This document shows, one piece after another, positions 18,470 to 29,741 of a DNA stretch of 64,000 nt. Location: contig NZ_CP049862.1 of the NCBI RefSeq assembly GCF_011300875.1, positions 1,798,001 through 1,862,000 of the forward strand, given 5' to 3'. Below the pieces are notes generated by a model. That model was not told the DNA's origin and did not search any database. It saw nothing but the letters and a program-made list of their open reading frames with translations. Origin of the DNA: Sanguibacter sp. HDW7 (GTDB lineage Bacteria > Actinomycetota > Actinomycetes > Actinomycetales > Cellulomonadaceae). Positions within the stretch are counted from its first letter, which is position 1. Every line of letters begins with the position of its first letter. The position numbers and the translations under genes are program-made.

Positions 18470-19186
18470 GAACGCGTCCGTGACGTACGGCAGGTCGAGG
18501 CGCGGGTCCGTGGCGCTCCGCGGCACGACCGTGGTCGCGAGCCGCCGCACCGCGGCGGCGACGTGCGCCCCTCGCTCCGCACCCGCCTCGACGACGTAGG
18601 AGCGGGTCGCGGCGAGATCGACGAGGTCGTCGACCGTCATCGGCAGCGTCCACGTCTCCGCGTGGTGCTCGGGTGCTGTGAAGTCGTCACCGAGGTCCGG
18701 CGCCGCGACGCGCGTGGGAGGTGCTACGCCGTCGCCGAGCACCAGGCCCAGCTCACGTACCCAGGTCACCGACTCGTCGCGCCTGTTCCAGACGACCCCG
18801 AGCGTCCCTCCCGGGCGGAGGACGCGCGCGACCTCGCGGGCCGCGGGCACCGGATCGACCCAGTGCCACGCCTGCCCGACGACGACAGCGTCGACGGAGG
18901 CGTCGGGCAACGGGATCGCCTCGGCCGTGCCGACGTACCGTTCGACGTCGAGGCGCTCACTGAGGACGTCGAGCATCCTCGCGTCGGGGTCGACAGCGAC
19001 GACCTCGCGGCCGAGAGCCGCGACGGCGCGAGCAAGCTTGCCCGTGCCGGCTCCGAGATCGAGCACACGGCGGGCGTCCCCCACGAGCAGCGCGACCGTC
19101 GCCGCCGGGTAGCCGGGCCTCACCGCGTCGTAGAGCGTGGCAACCTCCCCGAAGCGACGCGACCCGGTGCCGTGAGGCACGCTCAC
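18452..19186 (-). CDS. SAM-dependent class I methyltransferase
   Basis: A 244-residue protein with the class I SAM-binding motif RVLDLGAGTGKLARA near residue 40, the acidic motif II region VVAVDPDARML, and AIPLPDASVDAVVVGQAWHWVD near 100, as in the Methyltransf_11 group of small-molecule methylases. The substrate cannot be read from the sequence. The GTG start overlaps the stop of the upstream small gene (GTGA), so the two are translationally coupled. A longer ATG form starting at 19261 would add 25 Arg-rich residues overlapping the upstream gene and is rejected. Confidence 0.78.
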   Translation of the reverse strand: MSVPHGTGSRRFGEVATLYDAVRPGYPAATVALLVGDARRVLDLGAGTGKLARAVAALGREVVAVDPDARMLDVLSERLDVERYVGTAEAIPLPDASVDAVVVGQAWHWVDPVPAAREVARVLRPGGTLGVVWNRRDESVTWVRELGLVLGDGVAPPTRVAAPDLGDDFTAPEHHAETWTLPMTVDDLVDLAATRSYVVEAGAERGAHVAAAVRRLATTVVPRSATDPRLDLPYVTDAFVARRR

Positions 19187-19515
19187 CGACGCACGGCGCG
19201 CACGACGAGCGCAGCGCCGATGCCCGTCGCGAGCACGAGCGGAGTGGCGACGACGCCCCACAGGACGGGGTTGCCCCGGAAGCGGACACCTGAGGCGTCC
19301 GCGACGTACGCGCCCACGGGCCAGACGAACGCCGACCCGCCCGCTCCGCCCGCGCCGTCCTCGTCGCCGTCGCCCTGGTCGCCCCCGCCGCCGAACGCGT
19401 GCGCGACGATCGCGACGGGCACGAGCGTCCCGCCTCCAAGGTCGACCGGCTCCCCCACAGCCCTCGTGACGCCCACAGCGAGGACCTGACCAGCGACGCG
19501 CGTGATGATGTTCAT
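19183..19515 (-). CDS. Small hypothetical membrane protein
   Basis: A 110-residue protein that I do not recognise. The first half (MNIITRVAGQVLAVGV... LVPVAIVAHAFGGGG) is mildly hydrophobic, then a Gly/Asp-rich linker of about 20 residues follows, and one clear membrane segment lies near residues 83-105 (LWGVVATPLVLATGIGAAL) before a short Arg-rich tail. TAGCGT at 19522-19527 is 6 bases before the ATG, so the gene is probably leaderless. It is coupled to the downstream methyltransferase by a GTGA overlap. Confidence 0.6.
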   Translation of the reverse strand: MNIITRVAGQVLAVGVTRAVGEPVDLGGGTLVPVAIVAHAFGGGGDQGDGDEDGAGGAGGSAFVWPVGAYVADASGVRFRGNPVLWGVVATPLVLATGIGAALVVRAVRR

Positions 19516-19527
19516 GGCCAGACGCTA
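19513..19527 (-). promoter_or_regulatory. -10 box for leaderless small membrane gene
   Basis: TAGCGT (minus strand, 19522-19527) lies 6 bases from the ATG at 19515. It is back to back with the -10 of the divergent Nudix gene. Confidence 0.55.
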
Positions 19528-19561
19528 GCGCGCACCCTCTTCACCCCACCACCACCCGACG

Positions 19562-19576
19562 TAGGGTCGAGGCGTG
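19562..19576 (+). promoter_or_regulatory. -10 box for leaderless Nudix gene
   Basis: TAGGGT at 19562-19567 lies 6 bases before the GTG at 19574. Confidence 0.6.
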
Positions 19577-20251
19577 ACGACGACCAACGACGCCCTCTCC
19601 CAGCTGCGAGCCCTCGCACGCAAGGGCGTGGACTGGGGCGCACGCACCGGGGCCGTCGTCCGGACCGGCGACGGGCACCGGCCGGCGTCCGTCCTCGTCC
19701 TCCTCGGACGCCTCGACGGCGTGCCCGCGCAGCACGACACGCCGCTCGTCCCGGCCGACCTCGACGTGCTCCTCGTGCGGCGCGCCGCAACCCTGCGCCA
19801 GCACGCGGGCCAGGTCGCGTTCCCCGGCGGGCGCCAGGACCCCGAGGACTCCGGACCTGTCGCAGCAGCGCTGCGCGAGGCCGAGGAGGAGACGGGACTG
19901 GACCCGTCGGGCGTCGAGGTGCTCGGGACGCTCGGGCCGCTGCCGTTGCCCGTGAGCGACCATCTCGTCACGCCCGTGCTCGCGTGGTGGGCACGCCCGA
20001 CCCCCGTCGCCGTCGTCGATCACGGCGAGTCCGCGCAGGTCTTCCGCGCGCCCGTCGCCGACCTCGTCGACCCCGCGCACCGCCGCACCGCGACGCTCAC
20101 GCGTGGGCGGCGCACGTACCGGGGGCCCGCGTTCCTCGTCGGCGACAACCTCGTGTGGGGCTTCACGGCGCTCGTCCTCACCGAGCTGCTCGGAGCGCTC
20201 GGCTGGGACGAGCCGTGGGACCAGGCGCAGCTCGTCGAGGTCGACGCGTGA
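19574..20251 (+). CDS. Nudix hydrolase, CoA diphosphatase type
   Basis: A 225-residue Nudix enzyme. The Nudix box runs from GGRQDPEDSG through REAEEETGL near residues 78-101, with the metal-binding REAEEE. The preceding LRQHAGQVAFPGG matches the NudL/CoA-pyrophosphatase signature, so hydrolysis of CoA or related diphosphates in the cytosol is likely. The start is a leaderless GTG. The stop overlaps the start of the next gene (GTGA), pairing it with a phosphotransferase. Confidence 0.83.
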   Translation: MTTTNDALSQLRALARKGVDWGARTGAVVRTGDGHRPASVLVLLGRLDGVPAQHDTPLVPADLDVLLVRRAATLRQHAGQVAFPGGRQDPEDSGPVAAALREAEEETGLDPSGVEVLGTLGPLPLPVSDHLVTPVLAWWARPTPVAVVDHGESAQVFRAPVADLVDPAHRRTATLTRGRRTYRGPAFLVGDNLVWGFTALVLTELLGALGWDEPWDQAQLVEVDA

Positions 20252-21249
20252 CGCAGGCTCCCCCGGCCGACGTCGACGTCACCGCCGAGCTCGTCCGCGC
20301 GCTGCTCTCCGAGCAGCACCCGGATCTTGCCGACCTCCCGCTCGTCGTCGTCGCCCACGGCTGGGACAATGTCGTGCTGCGCCTCGGTGACGCGCTCGCG
20401 GTGCGCGTCCCGCGACGCACCGAGGCTGCGGGGCTCGTCGCGCACGAGCTGCGCGCGCTCCCCGCGATCGCCGCGCAGCTGCCCGCTACGGTGCCTGCGG
20501 CCGTGCGCGCGGGGGGCCCTTCGGCCGCGCTCGGATACCCGTGGGTGTGGGCCGTCGTGCCGTGGACCGAGGGCGTCGTCGTCGCCGACCTCGCCCGCCC
20601 GGCACGCGCGCAGCTTGCGGAGCCGCTTGCCGACGTGCTCGTCGCCCTCCACGTCCCCGCGCCGGCGGACGCGCCGCACAACCCTGTGCGCGGGGTCCCG
20701 CTCGCGACGCGCACCGGCGCCGTGCGCGAGCGCCTCACCCGTCTCGCAGCACCGGGCGGCTACCTCGCGACGTCGGGGCTCGTGCCCACTGCGCCCACGG
20801 ACGACCGGCGTGCCGAGGTCGCAGCGCTCCTCGCGCGGCTCGAGCGGATGTGGGACGACGGCCTCGCAGCACCGGTCCACGCGGGCCCGCCGCTGTGGGT
20901 GCACGGCGACCTCCACGCCGCGAACCTCGTCGCGACGCCTGACTCGCCCCACACGCTAGCTGCGGTCGTCGACTGGGGCGACGTCACCGCAGGCGACCCG
21001 GCGACCGACCTGGCGATCGCGTGGCTCGTCCTCGACGCACACGCACGCCGCCGGTTCTGGGACAGGCTCCGAGCCGGAGGCCACCCGGCCGCCGACGACT
21101 GCGATGCGCGCGCCCGCGCCCGTGCGTGGGCGCTCAGCATGGCGACGGCGATGGCCGAGCACGCCGCGCCCGGCACGGGCCACCACGCGCTCGCGACGGG
21201 CGCGCTCGCCGAGCTGCTCGGGCTGCCCGCGCCCGTCGGCTCGCGCTGA
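20248..21249 (+). CDS. Aminoglycoside/choline phosphotransferase-family kinase
   Basis: A 333-residue protein with the APH fold. The catalytic loop LWVHGDLHAANL lies near residue 220 and the metal-binding Asp is in AVVDWGDVTAGDPATDLA near 243. The N-terminal lobe contains VVVAHGWDNVVLRLGDALAVRVPRR-type ATP-site strands. The family phosphorylates small hydroxylated substrates; the actual substrate is unknown, and antibiotic resistance should not be assumed. It is co-translated with the Nudix gene through a 4-base overlap. Confidence 0.82.
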   Translation: MTQAPPADVDVTAELVRALLSEQHPDLADLPLVVVAHGWDNVVLRLGDALAVRVPRRTEAAGLVAHELRALPAIAAQLPATVPAAVRAGGPSAALGYPWVWAVVPWTEGVVVADLARPARAQLAEPLADVLVALHVPAPADAPHNPVRGVPLATRTGAVRERLTRLAAPGGYLATSGLVPTAPTDDRRAEVAALLARLERMWDDGLAAPVHAGPPLWVHGDLHAANLVATPDSPHTLAAVVDWGDVTAGDPATDLAIAWLVLDAHARRRFWDRLRAGGHPAADDCDARARARAWALSMATAMAEHAAPGTGHHALATGALAELLGLPAPVGSR

Positions 21250-21316
21250 ACCGCCTGGCGGCCGCAGCGACGAGCCCTGGGCGCTGCGCGCTCGACGATC
21301 GCGTGAGGCTGCGCGG

Positions 21317-21751
21317 TCAGCCCTCCGCGCGGTGGTCCATGACCCCGGACGTCACGGTCGCGTAGGAGGCCCGCAGGATCTCCTCGAGGACGTCCGCGTC
21401 GACCTTGTCGAAGTTCGTCACGTACACGCACGCCGTCGTGGCGCGGTGCGGGCCGAGCCTGGCGAGTCGATCCGCGTGCGGCCCCGTGCCCTCGGCGAGG
21501 TAGATCGTCGTCGCGGCCTTGCGCGGCGAGAAGCCCGCGGCAGGCGCCTCACCCGTGCGCCCCGAGTCGTACGCGTAGGCGTAGCGGCCGAAGCCGACGA
21601 TCGTCGGTCCCCACATGACGGCTTCCTCCCCCGTCACCCGGACGAGGAGGTCGTGCAGCCGCCACCCGTCACGGCGGCGGACAGGGTGCTCGACCGCGTC
21701 GAGGAACGCGCCGACGGACGCGACGGTCGGCTGGGTGAGGTTCTCGGCCAT
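21317..21751 (-). CDS. DUF1801 domain protein
   Basis: A 144-residue cytosolic protein of the DUF1801 (YdhG-like) family. Typical features are RRRDGWRLHDLLVRVTGEEAVMWG, GFGRYAYAYDSGR and the end pattern FDKVDADVLEEILRASY. No enzymatic function is established for the family. It starts 57 bases beyond the end of the convergently read serpin-side spacer and has no obvious operon partner. Confidence 0.8.
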   Translation of the reverse strand: MAENLTQPTVASVGAFLDAVEHPVRRRDGWRLHDLLVRVTGEEAVMWGPTIVGFGRYAYAYDSGRTGEAPAAGFSPRKAATTIYLAEGTGPHADRLARLGPHRATTACVYVTNFDKVDADVLEEILRASYATVTSGVMDHRAEG

Positions 21752-21807
21752 GCCACGAGTCTGCCGTGCCGCGAGCGTCCCGCGCGAGAGTGCCAGCGAC
21801 GGTGCGG

Positions 21808-23151
21808 TCAGCGCGGGTCGTCGACCGCCGCGAGGAACACGGGCCAACCCGTCGTCGAGTCGGCGACGGTGACGAGGAACGGGCGGTCGACGTGCAGCTC
21901 CACGGGCGGGACGACGGGCGCGCTCGCCACGCGCACTCCGATCTCGGTGACCGCTGCGGCTCGCGTCCCGTCCTCGTCGAGCCGCAGGACTGCCTGCTGG
22001 ACCGCCTGGCCGACGAACCCTGGGTCCGCCTGCTCCGCGAGGATCTGGTCGATGCCTGAGCGTTCCGGGGACATGAGGTGGCCGAGCCCCGCGGCCTCGA
22101 AGGCGCCCACGAGGTCGACCTTGCTCGTGAGGTCCACCCGCGGCAGCCACAGCTCGACGGCCGGGGGTGCGGCCGCGTCGAGCGCAGCCGTGAGCCGGCC
22201 GAGCACGCCGCGGTCGGGGCGACGCACATCCGTGCCTGCAGGCGGGACGACGACGTCGGTGTGCAGGCCCGGCCCGTCCGTCGTCGCGTAGCGCAGGCGC
22301 ACCGCCTGCCAGCCGTCGACCGTCGCGTGAGCGGCCTCGCGCTCCCCGCGCATCGTCGGGACCTGCACGACCGTGCCGTCGGCCAGGTGGAACGGCGCGT
22401 CCGACGTCAGCCGCGCGTCGAAGGGCCGCTGCCAGCGGGCGGCGAGCGCCACGGCGTCCTGGAGGACCATGACGAGGTCCCGGTCCGGGGTCATGGCCGA
22501 GCGTTCGACGAGTCCGCCCGTGTGCTCCGCCACCCAGGCGTGCAGGGGGTCGAGCCCGGCCGACGTCGCGAGGTCGGTGCGGAGCACCCCCGCGCCGTAG
22601 ACCTGCCACAGCGTGTCGAGGTACGGCTCCGCGGCGACCTCTCCGTCGTCGACGACGACCTGGCTCGCCTGGTGCACGACCGCGCGGTCCGGCAACTCGT
22701 CCGCGCCGACGAGCGCCGGGTCGCCGTCGTACGCGCCGAGCGACGCGCGCAGCGCGACGACCGCGTCCCGTCGCGCGCTACCGCGCGCACCCAGGGCGTC
22801 CTCCGTGCGTGCGAGGCCGGCGCCGCTCGACCCGTCGGCGAGCATCGAGAGCGCGACGTAGAGGCTCGACGGCGACACGGCGGCACCCTTGCCCGGGTCG
22901 GCCCCGGCGAGGGCAGCGAGCCCGAGGGTCCACGTCGCGTCGACCGCGGGACCGACGTCGACGCCCGCGCGCGCGTCGAGCCGGACGCCCTGGCCGACGT
23001 GCACGCCGACGGCCGTCCTGTCGCCGTCCGGGCCGATCGTGGCGACCTTGCCGGGGCCGCAGGCACCGAGCGCGAGGGCCGCCACCACGGCGAGGGTCGT
23101 GCACGTCGCGGTACGCCGCGCCGACCTGCCCTTGCTGCGCATGTCCGTCAT
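21808..23151 (-). CDS. Lipoprotein serpin (serine protease inhibitor)
   Basis: A 447-residue serpin anchored outside the cell. A lipobox LGAC gives a lipidated C31 after a 30-residue signal peptide. The serpin core starts near residue 70 (AVSPSSLYVALSMLADG). The hinge EDGTRAAAVTEIG fits the inhibitory consensus (P17 Glu, P15 Gly, small residues P12-P9), so it is probably an active suicide inhibitor. By counting from the hinge the scissile bond would be near VA-SAP, a small P1 residue that suggests elastase- or subtilisin-like targets. The family signature HVDRPFLVTV follows. The target protease is unknown. An upstream 23-residue extension is possible but lacks a ribosome binding site. Confidence 0.88.
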   Translation of the reverse strand: MTDMRSKGRSARRTATCTTLAVVAALALGACGPGKVATIGPDGDRTAVGVHVGQGVRLDARAGVDVGPAVDATWTLGLAALAGADPGKGAAVSPSSLYVALSMLADGSSGAGLARTEDALGARGSARRDAVVALRASLGAYDGDPALVGADELPDRAVVHQASQVVVDDGEVAAEPYLDTLWQVYGAGVLRTDLATSAGLDPLHAWVAEHTGGLVERSAMTPDRDLVMVLQDAVALAARWQRPFDARLTSDAPFHLADGTVVQVPTMRGEREAAHATVDGWQAVRLRYATTDGPGLHTDVVVPPAGTDVRRPDRGVLGRLTAALDAAAPPAVELWLPRVDLTSKVDLVGAFEAAGLGHLMSPERSGIDQILAEQADPGFVGQAVQQAVLRLDEDGTRAAAVTEIGVRVASAPVVPPVELHVDRPFLVTVADSTTGWPVFLAAVDDPR

Positions 23152-23207
23152 ACCCGTCCTGTGTCTCGTCACCCGCGCGGCTTGCACGTGTGCCGTGACG
23201 AACGAGG

Positions 23208-23239
23208 ACGGGGCGCCCACCGTGCGGTGGACGCCCCGT
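23208..23239 (-). terminator. acnA terminator hairpin
   Basis: Arms of 14 bp with one mismatch and a GTGC loop lie about 47 bases beyond the acnA stop and upstream of the serpin gene. Confidence 0.55.
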
Positions 23240-23285
23240 CGGGGTCGTGCGTGCCGGGCCCAGCGTTCAGCGGGGCCCGCGTGCG

Positions 23286-26042
<2,757 letters not shown>

Positions 26043-26179
26043 GATGACTCCTCACTCCTCACGATCGTCCGTGGCGAGCGAGTGCTCCGCTCACGGGTCT
26101 GGGCTGCGAGGCTGGGCCCCGCGTCGACCGTGGGCACGCGTCGGCCTCGGCGGTGTCCACGGTCGCTCCACACTACCAT

Positions 26180-26199
26180 TTATCTTGACGTCAAGATAA
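26180..26199. promoter_or_regulatory. 20-bp perfect palindrome in the acnA promoter
   Basis: TTATCTTGACGTCAAGATAA is symmetric over all 20 bases and lies 138 bases upstream of the acnA GTG. TAGTGT about 14 bases downstream on the minus strand may be the -10. Palindromes of this length with a TTGAC/GTCAA core fit MarR-family dimers. The rest of the spacer (26043-26279) holds only the acnA leader and the tail of the next transcript. Confidence 0.65.
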
Positions 26200-26279
26200 G
26201 TCACGCCGTGCTGACGTTATTCCTCATCGTCCCAGCCACCGGACCTCCCGTCACGGGCTGTCGCCCGCTCCCCGGCCGG

Positions 26280-27629
26280 TCAGGCGCGGTCGAGCACCGC
26301 GACGCACTCGACGTGGTGCGTCATGGGGAAGAGGTCGAAGGCGCGCAGGCCCGAGAGCTCGTAGCCGGCCTCGGCGAGCAGGCCGACGTCCCGCGCGAGC
26401 GCCGCGGGGTCGCACGCGACGTAGACGACGCGCCGGGGAGCAAGCCCCGCGATCGCGTCGACCACCCCGCGCCCGGCGCCGGCGCGCGGCGGGTCGAGCA
26501 CGACGACGTCAGCACCCCCTGCGGCGCCGTGCTCGCCCGAGGCGAGCACGCGTGCGACGTCCCCGACGTGGAGCTCGACGTTCGGTGCGTCGTGGAGCGT
26601 CCGGCGCGCGTCGCGCACGGCACGCTCGTCACCCTCGACAGTGACGACCTGGCCCGCGGTCCCGACCGCGTCCGCAAGGGGCGCGGAGAAGAGGCCGGCG
26701 CCCGAGAAGAGGTCGACGACACGCCCGCCGTCGACGTCGCCGACAGCGTCGAGCACGGCCGCCGCGAGCAGCCCGGGCGCCTCGCGGTGCACCTGCCAGA
26801 AGCCGTCGGCCGCGACGCGGTAGGAATACTCGCGTCCGCCGACCTCGACCGTCTCCACGACAGAGCGCCGCGCGTTGGGACGCTGGTCGGGCGTGCCGAG
26901 GTGGCCCGGTACGCCGTCGACGAGCAGGAGCCCCGGTGCGCCCCCCGCGGGGGCGACGACCTCGAGCCGTGAGCCCGGACGCCACCGGCGCGAGAACACA
27001 CCCTCGGCGCGCGCGAGCGCCGCGACCTCCGCGGTCGCGAGCGGCATCGAACGCAGGGGGTGCACGTCGTGCGAGCGGTGCCCGAGCATGCCCGCGTGCC
27101 CCTCGTCGTCGGCCACGAGGTCGATGCGCGTTCGCCAGCCGAGGCCGCCACGCTCGTCGTCGCCCGGCGCGGCCTCGACCGTCACGTCGCGGTCGAGCCG
27201 CGCGAGGCGCGCGAGCTGCTCAGCGACGACGGTCGCCTTCCACGCACGCTGCGCGGGCAGCGCGACGTGCGAGAGCTCGCCGCCGCCGACGCCGCCCGGG
27301 CCGGCCTCGGGCCACGCGGACGCGACCCGGTCCGGGCTCGCCTCGAGCACCTCGACCGCGTCGCCGCGCCAGAAGCGGTCCTTCTCCCCCGCCTGGACGA
27401 GCCGCACGCGTACGCGCTCACCGGGCAGGGCGTGCCGCACGAAGATCACGCGACCCTCGTGCCGCGCGACGCAGTGACCGCCGTGCGCGACCGGCCCGAC
27501 CTCGACCTCGACGAGCGGGAGGTCGGCGGGGGCGGCGGGACGCGGCGGCCGTACGCCCCGGCGGGCGCCGGGGCGCGCCGGGGACGAGGGGGTGCGGTCG
27601 GAGTCGCGGGACGGACGTGCGGGGGTCAT
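26280..27629 (-). CDS. TRAM-domain RNA (uracil-5-)-methyltransferase
   Basis: A 449-residue class I SAM-dependent RNA methyltransferase of the RumA/TrmA family, which makes 5-methyluridine in rRNA or tRNA. A TRAM RNA-binding region lies near residues 38-95 (VEVGPVAHGGHCVARHEGRVIFVRHALPGE style). The SAM site is VVDLFSGAGLFS near 300, and the catalytic region reads VVLDPPRAGAG and VYVACDPAALARD. The usual nucleophile Cys is the one in VACDP. Four extra Fe-S cysteines seen in RumA are not evident. The ATG overlaps the stop of the upstream permease (ATGA). The same pair order occurs in mycobacteria (Rv2690c-Rv2689c, from memory). Confidence 0.87.
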   Translation of the reverse strand: MTPARPSRDSDRTPSSPARPGARRGVRPPRPAAPADLPLVEVEVGPVAHGGHCVARHEGRVIFVRHALPGERVRVRLVQAGEKDRFWRGDAVEVLEASPDRVASAWPEAGPGGVGGGELSHVALPAQRAWKATVVAEQLARLARLDRDVTVEAAPGDDERGGLGWRTRIDLVADDEGHAGMLGHRSHDVHPLRSMPLATAEVAALARAEGVFSRRWRPGSRLEVVAPAGGAPGLLLVDGVPGHLGTPDQRPNARRSVVETVEVGGREYSYRVAADGFWQVHREAPGLLAAAVLDAVGDVDGGRVVDLFSGAGLFSAPLADAVGTAGQVVTVEGDERAVRDARRTLHDAPNVELHVGDVARVLASGEHGAAGGADVVVLDPPRAGAGRGVVDAIAGLAPRRVVYVACDPAALARDVGLLAEAGYELSGLRAFDLFPMTHHVECVAVLDRA

Positions 27630-29626
27630 CGAGAAGGGCCCTTCGGGGGGTAGAGCTGCGCGTCGGGAGCCGCGCTCGCGACCGAGGACGCGAGGCGCCA
27701 CGGCACGGAGGCGACGACGACGCCGGGGGTGAACAGGAGACGCCCCTTGAGCCGCAGCGCCGACTGGTTGTGGAGCAGCTGCTCCCACCAGTGACCGACG
27801 ACGTACTCGGGGATGTAGACGACGACGAGGTCGCGCGGGCTCTCGCGCCGCACCGAGCGCACGTACGAGAGGACGGGCCGCGTGATCTCGCGGAACGGCG
27901 AGTCGAGCACGCGGAGCGTCACGGGCAGACCGAGGGTCTCCCAGCGCTCGACGAGCGCCGCCGAGTCCGCCTGGTCGACGGCGACCGTCACGGCCTCGAG
28001 AGTCGAGGGACGCGTCGCGCGGGCGTACGCGACGGCACGCATGACGGGCTTGTGGATCTTTGAGACGAGGACGATCGCGTGGACGCGGCTCGGCAGCGCG
28101 CGCTCGGTGTCGACGTCCTCGTCGAGCTCGAGCTCGGCCGCGACGGAGTCGTAGTGGCGCCGGATCTTGCGCATGACGACGAACGCGACGGCCATCGCGA
28201 GGATCGCGATCCACGCGCCGTGGAGGAACTTCGTGAGGAGCACGACGACGAGCACCGTCGCCGTGAGCGAGAACCCGACGATGTTCACGGCGCGTGAGCG
28301 CTTCATGCGGGAGCGCACAGCCGGGTCGTACGCGAGGCGCAGCGCGGTGGTCCAGTGCCGCACCATGCCGAGCTGCGACAGCGTGAAGCTCACGAAGACG
28401 CCGACGATGTAGAGCTGGATGAGCCGGGTGACCTGGGCGTCGAACGCGACGATGAGGACGATCGCGCCGATCGCGAGCGAGATGATGCCGTTCGAGAACG
28501 CGAGCCGGTCGCCACGCGTGTGGAGCTGGCGCGGCAGGTAGCCGTCCTTGGCGAGGATCGACCCCAGGACGGGGAAGCCGTTGAACGCGGTGTTCGCCGC
28601 GAGGACGAGGATGATCCCCGTGACGGCCGAGAGCAGGTAGAACATCGGCGGGAAGTCGGCGAACACCGTGTGCGCGAGCTGCGAGAGGACGGGCACCTGG
28701 ACGTAGCCGACGGGCGCATGGCCGTCGATGAGCAGGTCTCGCGCGGGGTCCTCGACGTACGTCGCGCCCGTCTGGATCGCGAGCAGGAGGATCGAGCCGA
28801 GCATGAACGCCGAGATCGCGCCGAGCATCGCGAGCGTCGTCGCGGCGTTGCGCGACTTCGGCGTGCGGAACGCGGGCACACCGTTCGAGATCGCCTCGAC
28901 GCCCGTGAGGGCCGCGCAGCCGGACGCGAAGGCGCGCGCCACGAGGAAGGCACCCGCGACGCCGACGAGGCCCTGCTCGTACGCCGCGTGGGGGACGACC
29001 TCGAACCGCGCCGACTCGGCCTGGCCGAGCGTGCCTGTGACGAACTGAACGAAGCCGACGACGGCCGTCGCGCCGACCGCGATCATGAAGAGGTAGACGG
29101 GTACGGCGAAGAGCCTGCCCGACTCCTTGACGCCCCGGAGGTTCATGAGCGTGAGGACGACGACGAGCCCGACGGCGATGAGCGTCTCGTGCCCGCGCAG
29201 CGCCGGGATCGCGGTCGCGGCGTACTGGGCGCCCGACGAGATCGACACCGCGACCGTGAGGACGTAGTCGACGAGCAGCGCGCTCGCGACAGTGAGGCCC
29301 GACGTCTTGCCGAGGTTCTCCGTCGCGATCTCGTAGTCGCCGCCGCCCGAGGGGTAGGCGTGGACGTTCTGCCGGTAGGACAGCACGACCGTGACGAGAA
29401 CGAGGATCACGCCGAGGCCCACCCACGGCGAGATCGTCGTCGCCGCGATACCCGCCAGAGCGAGGGTCAGGAGGATCTCGTCCGGGGCGTACGCCACCGA
29501 CGAGAGCGCGTCCGACGCGAAGATCGGCAGGGCGATGCGCTTGGGCAGCAACGTGTGGCCGAGGCCGTCGCTGCGCATGGGCCGCCCGAGGAGGAGACGC
29601 TTACCAGCGTCCACGATGTCCGACAC
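27626..29626 (-). CDS. APC-superfamily amino acid/polyamine-type permease
   Basis: A 666-residue membrane protein with about 12 transmembrane segments in the first 470 residues and a cytosolic C-terminal domain of about 180 residues. The first helix has ALPIFASDALSSVAYAPDEI, and SYRQNVHAYPSGGGDYEIA follows, a pattern shared by the large actinobacterial APC permeases encoded beside TrkA genes. The substrate is unknown. Proximity to the potassium regulators suggests an ion- or osmolyte-related role, which is inference. The GTG at 29626 lies 8 bases after TAGCAT; longer forms would run through the divergent promoter. Confidence 0.85.
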   Translation of the reverse strand: MSDIVDAGKRLLLGRPMRSDGLGHTLLPKRIALPIFASDALSSVAYAPDEILLTLALAGIAATTISPWVGLGVILVLVTVVLSYRQNVHAYPSGGGDYEIATENLGKTSGLTVASALLVDYVLTVAVSISSGAQYAATAIPALRGHETLIAVGLVVVLTLMNLRGVKESGRLFAVPVYLFMIAVGATAVVGFVQFVTGTLGQAESARFEVVPHAAYEQGLVGVAGAFLVARAFASGCAALTGVEAISNGVPAFRTPKSRNAATTLAMLGAISAFMLGSILLLAIQTGATYVEDPARDLLIDGHAPVGYVQVPVLSQLAHTVFADFPPMFYLLSAVTGIILVLAANTAFNGFPVLGSILAKDGYLPRQLHTRGDRLAFSNGIISLAIGAIVLIVAFDAQVTRLIQLYIVGVFVSFTLSQLGMVRHWTTALRLAYDPAVRSRMKRSRAVNIVGFSLTATVLVVVLLTKFLHGAWIAILAMAVAFVVMRKIRRHYDSVAAELELDEDVDTERALPSRVHAIVLVSKIHKPVMRAVAYARATRPSTLEAVTVAVDQADSAALVERWETLGLPVTLRVLDSPFREITRPVLSYVRSVRRESPRDLVVVYIPEYVVGHWWEQLLHNQSALRLKGRLLFTPGVVVASVPWRLASSVASAAPDAQLYPPKGPSR

Positions 29627-29640
29627 AAGGACCCATGCTA
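29624..29640 (-). promoter_or_regulatory. -10 box of the APC permease gene
   Basis: TAGCAT (minus strand, 29635-29640) lies 8 bases from the GTG at 29626, giving a leaderless or nearly leaderless mRNA. Confidence 0.5.
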
Positions 29641-29726
29641 GGCCCGCGCGGCCACTCATGGAGCATGTGCACCGCGAGCGTCCCGACACGGGACGGTCGA
29701 CAGGGACGCACGACCCCCGTGGGGCA

Positions 29727-29741
29727 TACGCTCGTCCCGTG
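29727..29741 (+). promoter_or_regulatory. -10 box for leaderless trkA pair
   Basis: TACGCT at 29727-29732 lies 6 bases before the GTG at 29739. Confidence 0.55.

Noticed and set aside
20248-21249. Antibiotic-resistance phosphotransferase
   Set aside because: The APH fold covers many small-molecule kinases, and its coupling to a Nudix hydrolase gives no hint of an antibiotic substrate.
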